Shown here piece after piece: positions 47,136-59,965 of a DNA stretch of 64,000 nt. The notes below the pieces were generated by a model. The model did no database searches. It was not told where the DNA came from and saw only the letters and a program-made list of their open reading frames with translations. The DNA lies in the NCBI GenBank assembly GCA_000827265.1, contig KN834753.1, forward strand, positions 69,673-133,672, in the 5' to 3' direction. Every line of letters starts with the position of its first letter. Position 1 is the stretch's first letter. Source of the DNA: Collybiopsis luxurians FD-317 M1. Its lineage: Eukaryota > Basidiomycota > Agaricomycetes > Agaricales > Omphalotaceae. Made by a program: the position numbers and the translations under genes.

Positions 47136-47750
47136 CTAGTTGGAACTTGAGGCCTGAACTAGAGAAACTGGATACAACACTTCTCCAGTGGTCAAAGTAT
47201 TTCCATAGCTGTCAGATTGAACAATGCGTGTGCTAGCTAGAACAACTTGGTACTGCGCATCAGGGTAGGTGGTGAACCCGATGTACGTTGGGTCAAACTG
47301 TTCAAGACGCATCCGTCAGTCGACCTTTAAACACGCCTAGGCTGTCATACATACAGTGACAGTGAAAGTATCTTCGTCCCCGGATGGACCATCACGACGA
47401 GCAAAGTAAACAGGAGGCTGGAATCTGAAGATGCCATGAGCCTCCCTCTACAAAAAGCATACGTGCACGTACCCAGTGTTGTTTGAAGCGGGGACCTCTA
47501 AAAAGTAATCCGTATATACAGGGGTGTATCCGAACTGTTTGGCACAAGTGAAGTTTGCCTCAAATGTTACTTCCTGATTGACACGCAGTTAGCAAAACTG
47601 GTACTTGTTGCACAAACACTTGCACACCTGTCCGAGGACAATCGGCTCGGGAGAAATCTTTAGGGTTCCAAAGCGAGCAGCGTCGGCACAACCTTGGGCA
47701 AGGGCGGAGCCAACAAGAGCAGAAACAGCGAGTAAAGTCTTGGAGAACAT
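47136..47750 (-). CDS. Small secreted protein, unknown function
   Basis: Four exons (47628-47750, 47473-47573, 47355-47424, 47136-47297) give 151 residues. The first 18 or so residues are a clear signal peptide (MFSKTLLAVSALVGSALA). The mature part is beta-rich in appearance with two Cys, one N-glycosylation site (NNTG) and no membrane anchor: FGTLKISPEPIVLGQ, then EVTFEANFTCAKQFGYTP, then FTVTFDPTYIGFTTYPD. The start was chosen because it directly gives the signal peptide. I cannot name the family. A cell-wall or extracellular role is inferred from secretion only. Confidence 0.8.
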
Positions 47751-48245
47751 TCTTCGTGAAGGGCAAATGGACCTGAAAATGAAGCGGTTGAAATAGGGAG
47801 ACAGGAGGATAACGAAAAATTGGCCTCCTCGACTCACTCTTTATACCCAAATCGCTACGGCCTAGAAAGACCGCTCAAATTCACTGATGCAAATTCCAGG
47901 TAAGTAGTCTCAGGTGATCGTATTTGACGCGAATTCTCACTTTCGGGGGCCATGACACCGCCACTGCGCCACTGCGGCCACTTTCTGCCATGCAACTCCC
48001 AGATCGAAACATACGCCGTCAGCACTCGATTGCTGGTACATGTTACATCTTCAGAGTATGGCGAAAAGCGGACCATTGATAAGCCTTGGCTGCCTATTTT
48101 TAGGGCAGTCAGAGTGCTGTCAAATTCACCTTAGAAGCGGGAATGATTCACCAGAAGTGAATCGAAAAATATCATGCATCTATACACTCTGCGGGAAGAC
48201 CTACTCTGTATGCCCTAGTCCTGAAAGAACGTTCCATGACTCTAA
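47751..48245. other. Intergenic, no feature seen
   Basis: Upstream region of the secreted-protein gene. It contains a short cgccactgcg/cgccactgcgg direct repeat near 47960-47980. Nothing else is supported. Confidence 0.4.
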
Positions 48246-48893
48246 ATTTCATTTCCGAAATTTCTCCATGTTACAATGCACTACTACTCGAGTACTGCGA
48301 CGGCGCCATCTCTGCACAGTAGAATCATTGAGGTCCCCGAGACTCGCGGACGCGGCCTGACCAATAGCGCATAATTCTGGTCGTTGGAGCTCTGGAAGGA
48401 GGTCCGAGGAATCGAAACGCTGTGTCGAAGGCGGTAAACGCTCGCCGCCGCCGCTCGTGGGTAATCTGAATCATGTAGTTTCGTTTGCAGAGGATTGTTG
48501 AATTTCAGTGTAATAAGAAAAACAGAAGCATATTAGATTGGAAAGTAGAGAAGAACAGTGCGAACATATGCGAGGTACATACAACGGTAGACATACAACG
48601 CCTTCCAGAGAGCAGACCAGGAAGTAGAGTAACCACTCTGAAGAGCGGCTTCCAGAGCTGCTTGAACTGATTCTGTAGCCAATTTCTTATTGTAAGCTGT
48701 TCGAGCAACGTGCCGTTGGGTGTTAGACGATGCGGTGTTTGTAAACAATAGCCATTGCTACCAGAAAATGCGTGAACGTTTTCGGCCAGGGAGTTCCGGT
48801 GGCAAAAAAAGGTCAAAATATGGCCCAAGAAGTTGAGGTCTGGATTGTCTTCCAGTCCAGCCTGAGCAGTTTTCCGAATCGTGCTGGGAGCCA
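48246..48893 (-). CDS. Doubtful small gene, unknown product
   Basis: Coding character is suggested by two pieces that join in phase across a GT-AG intron: a segment with TAYNKKLATESVQAALEAAL and QSGYSTSWSALWKAL (about 48603-48745), and a downstream segment with ERLPPSTQRFDSSDLLPEL (about 48250-48478). An ATG at 48893 (MAPSTIRKTAQAGLEDNPDL) opens a separate frame, and I could not find a convincing splice to link it. The start is therefore unresolved, and the locus may be a real gene with an unusual first intron or a decayed one. No domain is recognised. Confidence 0.3.
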
Positions 48894-49324
48894 TCGAGCC
48901 AGGCAGAAAATAGAACGATGACGGTTTCTTCCATCTTCCAAGATATTAAGCGCCGATAAATCATCTTCGCCGTTGTTGAGAGATCGTCGTTAATGTTTGA
49001 GGGATGTATCTTTGAACAATCTTTTTCGAGTCAAGGGGAAGCCGACGGAAGCAGAAGCAAGAAGGAAGTATATTACACGGCACAGTCCAAGATCTGAACG
49101 CAGGATTTCTGAGGAGTATCCGGATGCGGCACAAGCATCATGATCATCGTCCTCAGGGCGTTCGAGCAGGGAAGGAAGCGCCCATGGTCTGATGAAGTCA
49201 TTTATAAATCACGTGACAATATTTGCCCTTTTCGTTGCTTTTCTTGGTTTTCAAGGTAGAAACCTGAGTTTATCAAGCCTTAAACTATTTCTGAAAGAAT
49301 ATTGAACTGTTCAGAATCGAGCAA
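48894..49324. other. Intergenic, likely bidirectional promoter region
   Basis: This lies between the doubtful minus-strand gene and the NDUFAF5-like gene on the plus strand. No coding segment is supported. Confidence 0.35.
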
Positions 49325-50840
49325 ATGAGCAACCTTGTCGCTTGCACATTTCAAACCGTGCGGAGACTCTCCATTCACCTTCAGGCGACGCGTAGATACG
49401 CGACAGCGTCTTCATCTGGACCTTCACCAAGCTTGAATACACATACTTTGGGACCGTATCAAGTATTTGACCGCAAAGTCAAGCGTATTCAGAGAGACAG
49501 GGCCGCCTCAAAGGATGGTGGAGAACCAAGCAGAACAGTGGATTATGTACGAGACGAAATCGCCGACAGGATGATGGAGAGACTTGAGGTAAGCTCTTTC
49601 CATAATTCTGAGTTTCTGTAACTGAACCCAGCGTCTTTCAGGATATTAAACGTAAATTTAGCACTATTGTCGACCTTGGTTCTGGTTCCGGGCATTTCAC
49701 AAAATTGCTGGTCCCAGAAACGACAAAAAAGTGTATTATGATTGACTCTAGTCGTATGTATCGTTCTCTCCTTCTATATCCGGTTTCTCTGCATGCTGCA
49801 TTCTATTAGACGAAGCGTTGCACCGTGATCCAGATTCGGATTTCGAAGGTGAGGAAAAATGTTTATCATGCGGTGAAGATGTCCGATATATAAAAGCTAC
49901 ATAAAACTTACAGTCGAAGTGGAACGGATACATGCGGACGAAGAGAACCTGCTGGAAACGCTTCAGCCTAACTCGCAAGAAGCTATTGTGTCCTGTCTGA
50001 GCCTGCATTGGGTGAATGATCTCCCCGGTGGGTGTAGATTTCAACAAGTAATGCTTTGTGTTAAATTGTATGCCTCTCAGGTGTGCTTGTTCAAATAAAA
50101 GAGGCTCTGCGGCCGGATGGCTTGTTCTTAGGTGCAATGCTTGGTGGTGAAACGCTCTTTGAGTTAAGGTAAATATGCAGTTATGTGCTACAAACTTGGG
50201 CTGAATGCTGTAGAACTGCGCTTCAATTAGCGGAAGTAGACCGCGAAGGCGGTATTTCTCCCCATGTCTCTCCTATGACTGGTATTTTGTCTTTTTTTTT
50301 TTCGCTTTTGAGCTGCCCTTACCCGACTTTTAGATACGAGGGATGTCTCTAATCTACTTGGTCGAGCTGGATTCATTCTGTTGACTGTGGATATCGACGA
50401 AATAAAAATCATGTACCCTAGTATGTGGGAGTTAATGGATGATTTACGCGATATGGGTGAGAGCAACGCAGTCATCGGACGGTAAGCCGGCCTCTTCCGT
50501 TTATCTTCTACATCTAACGCTGACATCATGCAGGCGGCATATCATACAGCGTGACACTTTGGCCGCCGCGTCCGCCATTTACAAAGGTGAGTTAGGCTTT
50601 CTACTTAATGTTTTCTGGCTGACGCCTCGTTCAGAACTGCATGGCGAAGAGAAAGACAGCGAAGTTGCTGTACCAGCCACATTCCAAATAATATTCATGG
50701 TATGTCGATTTTATGGGTCGTAACGATTCTTTTTCCTGACGAACTTCAATCTGCCACAGGTTGGGTGGAAGCCCGCACCCAACCAACCGAAGCCGCTTGA
50801 AAGAGGGAGCGGGCAAACGAATTTAAAGGACGTGCTGTAG
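49325..50840 (+). CDS. NDUFAF5: NDUFAF5-like mitochondrial complex I assembly factor
   Basis: Ten exons join to about 340 residues. The N-terminus is Arg/Ser-rich ([20 protein letters not shown]), fitting a mitochondrial presequence. It continues with [17 protein letters not shown] and [15 protein letters not shown], as in NDUFAF5. The methyltransferase fold shows motif [15 protein letters not shown], and the post-motif segment [13 protein letters not shown] (exon 4). Later pieces are [20 protein letters not shown] and [18 protein letters not shown], and the end is [12 protein letters not shown]. Human NDUFAF5 hydroxylates an arginine of NDUFS7 during complex I assembly, and this role is assumed by homology. 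Every intron has GT-AG ends, and the stop is a TAG at 50838. Confidence 0.88.
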
Positions 50841-51245
50841 TTGCGGTGGAGAGTAAAGCTTTCATAATTAATCAATTGTATGAACTTCCTCTCGTCATAC
50901 TTGAGAAGCCATCCGCATATCCGTTTAAAGGCTTTGGGGTTATGGTCCGAATTAGTGGTGGTGGTCCAATCAAACGCAGCACTGATATCGCTTTGCACAG
51001 TAGATCCAATCACTGCCTCGACTGCAGAAATAGAACACATTATTCGGCACAGCTCTGAAGAGCCGGATGACGTTCCTTCCTCGAGCTAATAGCGCCAGCA
51101 TATTAGTATTTAAGCCACTAGTGCACACTAGTTATTGCTATTGCATATCCGCTCGCGGAAAACCTCTTCATTTAGCCCTAAATTAGGGTTTCCGTCATTG
51201 AGCGCTTCGCTCAGAATATTTTATCTCTTTCAATTCAATACATTG
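50841..51245. other. Intergenic, promoter of the C2 gene
   Basis: No gene is seen. It contains a small inverted repeat (ccactagtgcacactagttat) near 51116, and the 5' leader of the C2-domain gene follows. Confidence 0.35.
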
Positions 51246-52865
51246 ATGCCAGGTGGTCGTAAAAATCCCCTCAGTGTAACCAATTTCGTGGAGAAGGTAG
51301 CGGATGCGGTACACACGGCGACAGGAAATGCTCATGATCTCGCGAAAGTTACAAAGGCGAAGGTTGAAGAGAAGCTGAATGTTCCTTGTGTGGATTTAAC
51401 CATACAGGTTCGTATATCCGATGGATGGTGCGGGACCAGTCTAATCATGCAGTTTACAGTTTATTGGTGCTTCAGGACTTCCCAAGATGGACGTAGTAGG
51501 CACGGCCGATCCATATTTTGTAGCAAAAATAGAAGATGAAGTGTCCATGGTGTAAGTAGGATCCATCCTCCTAATTTGGCGAGATTTGAAGACTAACATC
51601 AATACGTATAGCTCCACGGTCAAGACGAATACTCTGACTCCAGTTTGGAATGAGATATGGCGGGTGAAGAATGTTCCAATAACTTCGGACATCTATGTGG
51701 AGGTCCTCGATAAAGATGTTGGAGCTCCGATCGATGATTACATTGGTAAGTTCAAAACGAGCGTGGCCGCGGGAGCGAAGGAGTTGGAGATAGAGGGTCC
51801 TTTGTTCAGGAGAGATAGAGGAACATTTTGGTTAAAGGTTCGTGGCGCAACTGTGGCTCAATTATAATGAGTTACATATTACATTTTTAGATTGATTCAA
51901 CTCCCTCCTCTGATCCACCGGAACCTCGATATCTTTTCGACGGTCCAATCCGCTACTCTCGGCACTTCTCCCCAACTGTCGGTCTTCTCACGAATCTCGA
52001 TGACACACGCCTTTATTCCACTTGGAAGATGTATCTCATCGGTGTTCCCGTATACTTCAAAGATACCTATCAGTACTGGAATCGCGACTACAAAGCCGCA
52101 CAGAGTATCTTCGGATCAGGCCCAACCTCTTTGGCAATACGAACTGGTGTTCAAGCAGGCCATAGACTACTTTACAGTCGTAGTACCTCCAATGGCTTTG
52201 GAATAATCGGATCTTCCGTGGATGTTTTAAAGATCCTGCGCGGAGGTCGGCCGAACCCAAAGGGCATTATAGGAAGCGACGAAGAATATCTTGAGAAACG
52301 ACTAGACAGCGCAGCAGCTCCTGCACCTTCTGCTCAGAGCCCATACGCCCATCGCGTCAAACCTGCAGTGTACACCTACATCATCTCGGCCGAGGACGAC
52401 TCTTTGCGGTTCTCGGAAACCGGCGCCGCCTTCTTTGTCGATTTTGCCTCGAAACATGCTCTACATGCCAATTGCTGCGAACGGGTTCGTTATTCAGGTG
52501 AATTCCATCCTCGCCCCCGCAGCAAGGACGGCTCTTGGGTGGGTTGGGACTCGTTCGACGATTCAATACCGGATGATTCCTGCGACTGGGAAGTACTGAT
52601 CGACAACAACTCTGGTACCTATTCTCCTGATAAAGCCCTGCTACCCACCCTTCAGGCACTGATAGAACATAACTTCCCTGGATTTGGAGTGAAGGCACTG
52701 GATCGAGAAGACGAGGAATTGAAGAAGAGTGTACAGGCATGCCGAGACTATGCTTTAAAATACAGGGGCGTGCAGGCAAAGCATCTGCAGCCGCATCTAG
52801 AAGAAGGAGAACAATCTTTAATGCAGCACGCCGGAAACGAAGCAGATGCGGCAACTAAGTCATAA
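51246..52865 (+). CDS. C2-domain protein, fungal type
   Basis: Four exons give about 490 residues. The start at 51246 (MPGGRKNPLSVTNFVEKVAD) leads into a C2 domain at about residues 45-165: CVDLTIQ, FIGASGLPKMDVVGTADPYF, VKTNTLTPVWNEIWRV and IYVEVLDKDVGAPIDDYIG. The Asp residues in the two loops (MDVVGTADPY and DKDVGAPIDD) suggest Ca2+-dependent phospholipid binding. The C-terminal two thirds (LLTNLDDTRLYSTWKMYLIG, YWNRDYKAAQSIFGSG, NNSGTYSPDKALLPTLQALI) is an unnamed conserved region. No membrane segment is seen, so peripheral membrane association through the C2 domain is the likely mode. Convergent with the PSY2 gene. Confidence 0.82.
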
Positions 52866-53425
52866 GCAGCAGAATTTTGAATATCTTATTGGACGTCTTG
52901 GTCTCGAAATAGTTTCTTTTTGTTTTCTGCATGGACAGCCTTGTTGTATCAAAGTTATTAGTTAAATACATGTACTTACAGAAGTAATCATCAGTCGCTT
53001 CACTGTTATAAATACTTTGTGAATATCTCGTGAAATACGAGGACTGTATTTACTTAAAACAACATTCCACTGGGATCGGCCGCTCGAAGCGAATCAACTT
53101 AGTTGGCTTCAAAGAATACATCCCCTAGTCGGTTACACATCGCCAGCTTCTCTGAAGACGAATTTCCAAAGCGCACCAAAGTATTTTCGATAGCATATAC
53201 CTAAAAGTGTATGATAAAAATTTCCAGAACAGATCTACAGACTACTGTTAGTCCCTGATACTTAAGCAGGTAGAACAACAACAAATTATAGTACTTCATA
53301 CTTGTGGGCCCATAACACTGAACAAACAGCAACACATGCACATGCATTATAGAAGACATGGAAGGAGAACTAACATGTACAAGCAACCCCACAAACTCCG
53401 AATGGCTATCCCACATTAACCAGAA
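52866..53425. other. Convergent 3' flanks, no gene
   Basis: AT-rich sequence between the C2-protein stop and the PSY2 stop. I see no gene, RNA or repeat worth naming. Confidence 0.4.
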
Positions 53426-56400
53426 TCACCCTGTATCTCCGTCCTTCGTGCCTGGTTCTGAAGGGGCGGGGGTAGCTGACGAAGGCGAAGGGTTAGACGC
53501 TGAAGGGGAAGTTAATGATGCCTTATTCGTGGTTCCGAGCTTGAGCTTGAACTTTTTGGGCGGATCGTCGCCCGTTTTGCTTCGGGTGTTTAGAGATATA
53601 GAGAGTCCTCCTCCTCCAGAAACGTCTTTCTGCTTTCCAAGGTCAGGCTTCTTAGACGCCTTTGATAGACGCTCCAGCAGCTCTTCATCGTCTTCATCAT
53701 CGCCTCGCCGCCTCTTCCCGCCTGGCCGCACGGATCCGAGTGAGTTAACATTAGCCATCAGACCAGGCCCAGGTGACTGCGGCCGTGACCGAGATACTAA
53801 AGCTTCCAGCATATTATCCTCTTCTTCCTCCTCAACTGAAGGAAGGCGCTTGAGAGGCTGATTTGGCGGTGAAGGCATCTGTCGATACGACGATTTAGGA
53901 CTAGACGGAGAGAGGGAAGTCGATGAAGCCGAGGGATGTCCCGTAATGTCGATTGAAACAGGCTCATCGTCATCGTCATAGTCGACGAGAGAACCAAGGA
54001 GCGGAGAACGAGGCGGTGTTGGGGGGTGACTTCGCGATCCCTTCGTTGTCAAAACATTCGCGAGGGCCATACGCCGTTTCCGCTTCAAGCCATTAGAGGT
54101 CGCGATAGGAGATGAGGCGCCATTTCCTCTCGCCCACGCATGGGAAATGGAAGGCACAAAGTCATCGTCATCGTCGTCGGCGTTGAAATAGTCTTCTTCC
54201 TCTGCTTCGAGAGCACGACTTCCAGCTGGCCAACCGCGAGTATCCACAAGCCTAGACGGATGGAATTAGTTGATGACTCATGAAAAGAGTTATGATCTGG
54301 TTTTTTACGCACTTGTCGGGCTTTGTTTCCTTTGGCGGAGGTTCATTGTTCATTTCCCATCGGCTTATGAACAGCTGGAACCGCTGACGGCCAAGTGGCG
54401 TTTCAGCCAACATCTTTATCTCGGCTTCATGTTTAGTCATACAGAAGTCGATTTGCTCCTTCATGTTTTCCTACACGACATTGAGTTACATGATCAAAAC
54501 TGGAACTGAAGAAACATACTCGGCGCATATGCTCGAAAAACTCTTGACATGAGCAACTGAGAAGATTATCTCGCCGTGACTCTTGAATCGTCAGATCAAG
54601 AATGGGCTTGAAGATATCATGCTTCATCAATTGCGCCATGGTATTTTGATTGTTTTGTTTGAGCAATAAACGGAAGATTCGAAACGCAGCTAAAATTTGA
54701 TGATCAGCAAGATGAATCGGAGACAACCCTAAGGACATATTTACCATGCCGGAGATGCTTCTCTTTAGCTTTGAGGAGCGTGGCAAGTCTGAGAACAACG
54801 TTGGACGACAACAGGTAGAAATGACTGCGGAATTGATGCTGCAAGCTGAAATTATACAGCATATCACACAAGTACACGTATCGATTCGTCTGCTCGCGTG
54901 TCAAGGGGTAAATTGACTCTACATACAGCAAGGAAAATCAGAACCAAGGCGTTAACATAAGTTGTGCCACTCATACATACCTGTCACATTCCTCCACTCT
55001 GGAAGATCAGACATGGGTTTAAATAGAATCCGAATACAGTCCTTGTAGAAATAATCCATAAACCTTTCTGTTCCGGGATCATCTTTTCGGGTCATTTTTG
55101 ATGCCATTGCCTGTTACGCGATGCGTGAAATCACATCAGACCAGGAGTAAAAAAAGAAAAAACACGTACCTGTGTGGCCTCGGATCCTCCCGATGGGAAG
55201 GAATCAGTTGTCAGTGGGACATCCAACCAAACTTTTAGCGCATCCCCAACTTGACTCTGAACCGCCAGGTCTTTGCTCTGCGCCATATTCCTACAACACA
55301 GCTCAACAATGGTTTCCGCCTTATCAGCCCCTCGCTTGCCAGCCAACCTCTCCTTCTCAATCGCCACAATTTGTTTCAAAACGTGACCCCGTACACCGTT
55401 TAAATCGTGGTCTAAAAGGGTAGCCAGAACCTCTCCGCCAGCACTGATCATCACCTTTGATACTGGGTCCTTTTCGGGAAGACCTAACGCCCACTGAACG
55501 GCAAAAAGAACACCTCGGTCGACCAATGTCCGGAAAAGCGCTAAGCGAGCAGGAAGCTGCACATTCTTGCCCATCACGCACAACTGCTGCACGAGGAATA
55601 TTACCGACCGTCGAAGCTCAAGGGCTTGTTCCGACATGTCCTCAGGGGGAGCAAAGGCGTATGGCTGCGATTGAGTGGGTACGGAGGTCGGGGGGGATGA
55701 GGATGGCACAGGATCGGATGAATGCCCGCTGGGTGAAATCTGGGTGCCATTCATGAGCTTCGGCGATGATGCTGGATCTGAAGGGTCGACCTGACCATTC
55801 ACTTGCTGTTGCGGCTGGGGCTTTTTCGCTCCTCCAGAAAGCATTTCTTCATCGACATACAACTTGACAATATCCCGTAAAAAGGCATTATCCTGCTGAA
55901 CGTGCTGGATAATATCAATCTGATTGAAGATAATGCAAGAGTTCAAGACATTGAATGTCGAATCGTCCAATACCCGCGCGAGAACCACGTCCTTTAGGTA
56001 TTGGAGTCGATAGGTGTGATGGATTTTGCGGTGGATGCCAAAATCTCGAATAAGGACGGGTTCGTGGTATCGGGAGCCTTCAAGGAGGAATTGGCGAAAA
56101 TTGGCTTTGTGAGTAGGGAATTCAGGATCATCTGTGGAGATCAAAATCATTGGAAGGCATTCGACTATGACGAATTCGGAACCTGACATTCGAGCATGCC
56201 ACAGACATGCAAAAAGTAATCATCCTCAAGAATTTGCTCATATATGCCGTGATCGTTCAACATTACTGCGAAAGTCTATCAGCGAACCGGAACTGCATAA
56301 TGCTTCTAAATCTGACGTACGTATGGTTTGCATGAGGCTGCAGAGTGCATGCAAATTATGAAGACTCTCGGACGCCTCAGCTTGATGCAGCACGTCGATG

Positions 56401-57545
56401 AGAAGCTTGATGTAATCCTGGAAGAGTTGAGCGTTTGCAAAAAGGCATGCAGACGACATGCGTTGATGTCCAAAGCACGAGAAGTAGAAGTAGAGAAGGC
56501 AAACATACCTCATTTTGGATGTACTCGCATATCTTCTCCTTGACGGTATTCGTTCTGGCCAATGTCTTAATAGCCCTATCTATTTCGCCGATCATGCCAA
56601 GAGAAGGGGCAGGTAGATGTCCTGTTCGCATGATGGATGCAGTTGCAACCGAGGAGGGTTCCGCTGATCCAGGGAGCGGGGAGGACGAATCAAGGGTAAT
56701 AGAGCCATGTTCGTCAGCTGTTTCGATGTTAGTGGGTATTGACCGAGTTGAGGTTGAAAACTGACTGGCTCCACTCATGTGTCTCTGGACATCCACGATA
56801 AAACTCCAAACTTCCGCGCAGCCCTCAGAATCTTGGAAACTCAGTGCGTAGTCAACACCATCCGGTTCCGTCCAAACGATTAAGGTTTCTAACAGCAATA
56901 TGAGTCCATGTGAAACCAAATAAATGGGGCATTCGAACCTTGCTGTCTTTGGTAAACGTCGGTAGTCCGGATGGTGGTGGTTAAGATGATGTCGTCCACA
57001 TTCTTTTCTGATCGCGCCGTCAAAAAAGCCTCTGTGCTATCTTCAGAGAGATGGCCAAAGCAGAAAGCAGTTCCTTTGTCGACCCAACGAGCACCAACAA
57101 GCTCGTATACCTTGCAAAAGAAAGGTGTTGAGAGTACACGCGAAACTCGAGTTGTTCTACACACCTTTACGCGCTTCATCTCGTTTGGATCACCATTCTG
57201 AAGATAGTCCTGCTCATCGTCACCGATTGCACCTGAAACCTCTCCAGCTGTACCGTTAGGCACAGCGGTTGCATCTAACATCTCAACATGGTCAACCGAC
57301 AGATCCAACACTTCATCCTCGTGTTTGCCTACGTCAACCCGAATTGGGTCAGACAATGTCAAGCCAGTATTTCGGTCATCCAAAGCTGAATATGTGGCAT
57401 CCTGAGCATGAATTTGGGAAGAAGAATTGAGAGAAGAAAGAGTGTCGTCTCCCGGGTCTAGTTGACCACTGGCCACGTCAGCTTCGTTCGCTGAGGGAAT
57501 AATGAGTGACAGAGGTTCGTTCTGACCGTCGCCATCGCCGTTCAT
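53426..57545 (-). CDS. PSY2: Protein phosphatase 4 regulatory subunit 3 (Psy2/SMEK)
   Basis: Roughly 1,100 residues in about eleven exons, starting at the ATG at 57543-57545. The EVH1/PH-like domain has VYELVGARWVDKGTAFCFG, IILTTTIRTTDVYQRQQ and TLIVWTEPDGVDYALSFQD. The SMEK core follows: MLNDHGIYEQILEDDYFLHV, CGMLEY joined to DDPEFPTHKANFRQFL, and YRLQYLKDVVLARVLDDSTF. An armadillo-like region continues through YVYLCDMLYNFSLQHQFRSH and ends around ETPLGRQRFQLFISRWEMNN. The tail is acidic and Ser-rich with a basic KRKRR cluster (possible nuclear signal). In other fungi this subunit targets PP4 to phosphorylated DNA-damage and cell-cycle substrates. Its N-terminal extension of about 120 acidic residues before VYELVG is longer than usual. 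It is divergent from TOM20 with 133 bp between start codons. Confidence 0.9.
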
Positions 57546-57678
57546 TGCGGCCAGGACCGACGAATAAAAAAAAGTAATGTCGGCAACAATGAGATCTCGG
57601 TATGAGTCCAAAGAATATTTTGTTTGTCATCAAATTCCGTCATCAATTGGTTCAGTTCCTTCTTCCCACTCAACGGCG

Positions 57679-58422
57679 ATGAGCTCAAGGACAACCAGTG
57701 TGCTCACCGTCGCCGGTATTACTGCCCTCGGCCTCGTCGCATATGCTGTCTATTTCGACTATAAGCGCAGGAACGATGTCAACTTCAGGAAAAAATTAAG
57801 TCTGTATTCATCTTTACAGCCTTATTAGAAAATTTTTATTGATTCTTTGTTCAGAAAAGGACAAGAAACGCGTTGACAAGTCGATTGCGTCCTCAAAAGC
57901 TTCTATGTCTCCTGACCCAGGCGCAATTACCGACGATGAACTTCGTGAGGCCTTGGAGCAGGTCAAGGCTGAGCAGGTTCCTGTTGCTCCCGACCAAAAA
58001 GAAAACTACTTCATGACCCAAGTAGCTTCAGGCGAACAGTTGTCCCTTCAGGGTACGAGATGGTTTTTTTTCATTGTATTAAGCTGGCCGTCTCACAATT
58101 TTACAGGCCCAATGTTCCACCTTCCAGCCGCTTTAGCCTTTTACCGTGCACTCCGAGTGTACCCATCTCCCGTCGAACTCATGATGATTTACCAAAAGAC
58201 TGTTCCGGAACCCATCTTCAAGGTGCGTGCATGCCATTCTGCTGTTCCCGTTTTCTTGCTTAAACCTTTCTTCAGCTTGTCATTCAATTGACCAATCTTG
58301 ACGTGAGTCTTTCCACCACCACTCCAAAACCCAGCGTGGACGATCTCGACGACGAAACGAGTCCGGTCAGGGGTCCGCCCTCAGAAACCTCGTCGCAGGA
58401 ATGGGACAAACTTTCCACATGA
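57679..58422 (+). CDS. TOM20: Mitochondrial import receptor TOM20
   Basis: Four exons give about 200 residues. The ATG at 57679 gives an N-terminal anchor helix (VLTVAGITALGLVAYAVYF) followed by a basic linker (DYKRRNDVNFRKKLKKDKKR), the signal-anchor layout of TOM20. The cytosolic receptor domain has ENYFMTQVASGEQLSLQGPM, FHLPAALAFYRALRVYPSPV and ELMMIYQKTVPEPIFKLVIQ, the TPR-like groove that binds presequences. The C-terminal tail is acidic and Ser/Thr-rich and ends in SQEWDKLST. It acts at the outer mitochondrial membrane in protein import. It shares a short divergent promoter with PSY2. Confidence 0.92.
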
Positions 58423-58448
58423 AGGGCGTTTAAATCTGTACACTCTGC

Positions 58449-59965
58449 ATGAGCTACATATACAACTCTTACGCATTTTGCTTTGCTCGAACGTTGTCTC
58501 AATATGTTCTAATACAAATCTCCCTTTTTTTTTCTCTCCGTCGCCTCATTCAGGTAAAGGACAGAGTCGAAGGTAAGGGAGCTCTGGTGAGCGTTCCAAA
58601 ACTGTACACTGAGCACAAATGCGCCATCCTTAGGGTACTACTTAAATTTCCCTCCGAAATCATTTGGTGTCAAAATTGAAACTCACAAGATTGGCGATGT
58701 ATCGAAAAAGACCCTTGTTCTTACCAAGGACGTGAAAGCAGGCGAAGTCATCTATCAGGTAGCTTATCGATCTCTCTTTTAGATATGATGAGCTCACAAC
58801 AACACCTTACTGCTCTTAAGGAATTCCCCCTCGTTGCCGCTCTCGATTCTGATCTTCAAGCGGCTGGAACTTACTGCACACAATGTCTGCGAGCGGTCGA
58901 GCCTTCCATGTCTATCAAATCTCCTGAGAGTCCTGCCTTTGAAGCCGTATACTGCTCCGCCGCTTGCCAAATTGCCGCTAAATCCCGATACCACAGTCTT
59001 CTCTTTACCCTCGATCGGCCGCTTCCTCCTCACATCCCTATGGAAGATGTAACCCCTGATAAACTTGAAGAACGGCGCAAGGCTCACACTCAATATGCCG
59101 ACTATCTCAAAACTAAAGCTAACGGTCATGCCGCACCTCTTCTCGTCGCACGGTTCATCGCCCGCCAGGTCGCTTTAGAAATGAACAAACTCATTCCCGA
59201 CACCAGCAGTGATAGTGCCGCCTCTGCATTCCCAGACTACACGGATGCTGATGGCGGAGATTACCTTCTCGCAGACCACTTTGAACGTTTGAGATACGTC
59301 GAAGTAACCCCACCCAAGGAGGAGTTGGAATTGCTCACTAATGTTTTGGAGACTGTCTTGCCTGGTTTGAACTCGTTTGTCACGGATGAGAGGTATGCCA
59401 CCCTTGTAGCAAAGATGGCCTACAATGCTTTCGGAGTGTATTATGACGGTGGAAGAGCTGATAAAGTGCGTTATTCTTACGACTATCCAACGATTGGAGA
59501 AGAGCTCATAATTCTCCATGTCATTTTATTTCATTTCCGCAGCCCGCTGGCTCCGCTCGCCCCGAGGACATTGAACGGACCCGTGCTCCGGTTGGAACAT
59601 CCCGCCAAGTTGGCAGTGCAGTGTACACCGTCTCCTCCTACCTCGCACACTCCTGCGACCCTAACGCTCGCCCTGAGTTCCCCGCCGGAACCTCAAATCT
59701 CCATCTCGTTGCCACGCGGGATCTCAAAACCGGTGAAGAACTCACTGTGGCGTATGTCGATGTTATTCAGCATGAAGGTGAGAGTGTCGCCGATTGCCGT
59801 CGCAGGCGTAGGATGGAGCTTGCCCGTGGGTGGAAGTTTGCGTGTCCATGTGAGAGGTGTGAGAAGGAGGGAAAAGACTTTGGGTTGGTCGTTGAGAACT
59901 CAAAGGATGAGTCGAAGGTTGAGAAGAGTATGGAGCGTTTTGAAGCCAATGAGGGTACGTTATAG
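58449..59965 (+). CDS. SET-domain protein, SMYD/Set5-like
   Basis: The 5' end is unsure. The reading frame at 58449 has a weak start, and clear coding begins near VKDRVEG (about 58553), then splices to YYLNFPPKSFGVKIETHKIG and KKTLVLTKDVKAGEVIYQ. The next exon (EFPLVAALDSDLQAAGTYC) holds a MYND-like Cys pattern (CTQC...VYCSAACQ). After helical linkers, the SET core has VYTVSSYLAHSCDPNARPEF and LKTGEELTVAYVD, and the post-SET cysteines are CPCERC. The conserved NHSCxPN motif reads AHSCDPN, with Ala replacing the Asn. Members of this family methylate histones or other proteins on lysine. Ends at 59965, unless the terminal gtacgt donor leads to one more exon. Confidence 0.75.

Noticed and set aside
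58597..58679. Frame continuing after KGAL as part of the SET protein
   Set aside because: Splicing from the GTAAGG donor after GTCGAAG gives a frame that joins the conserved GVKIETHKIG segment. The read-through frame ends at a stop and has no conserved residues.
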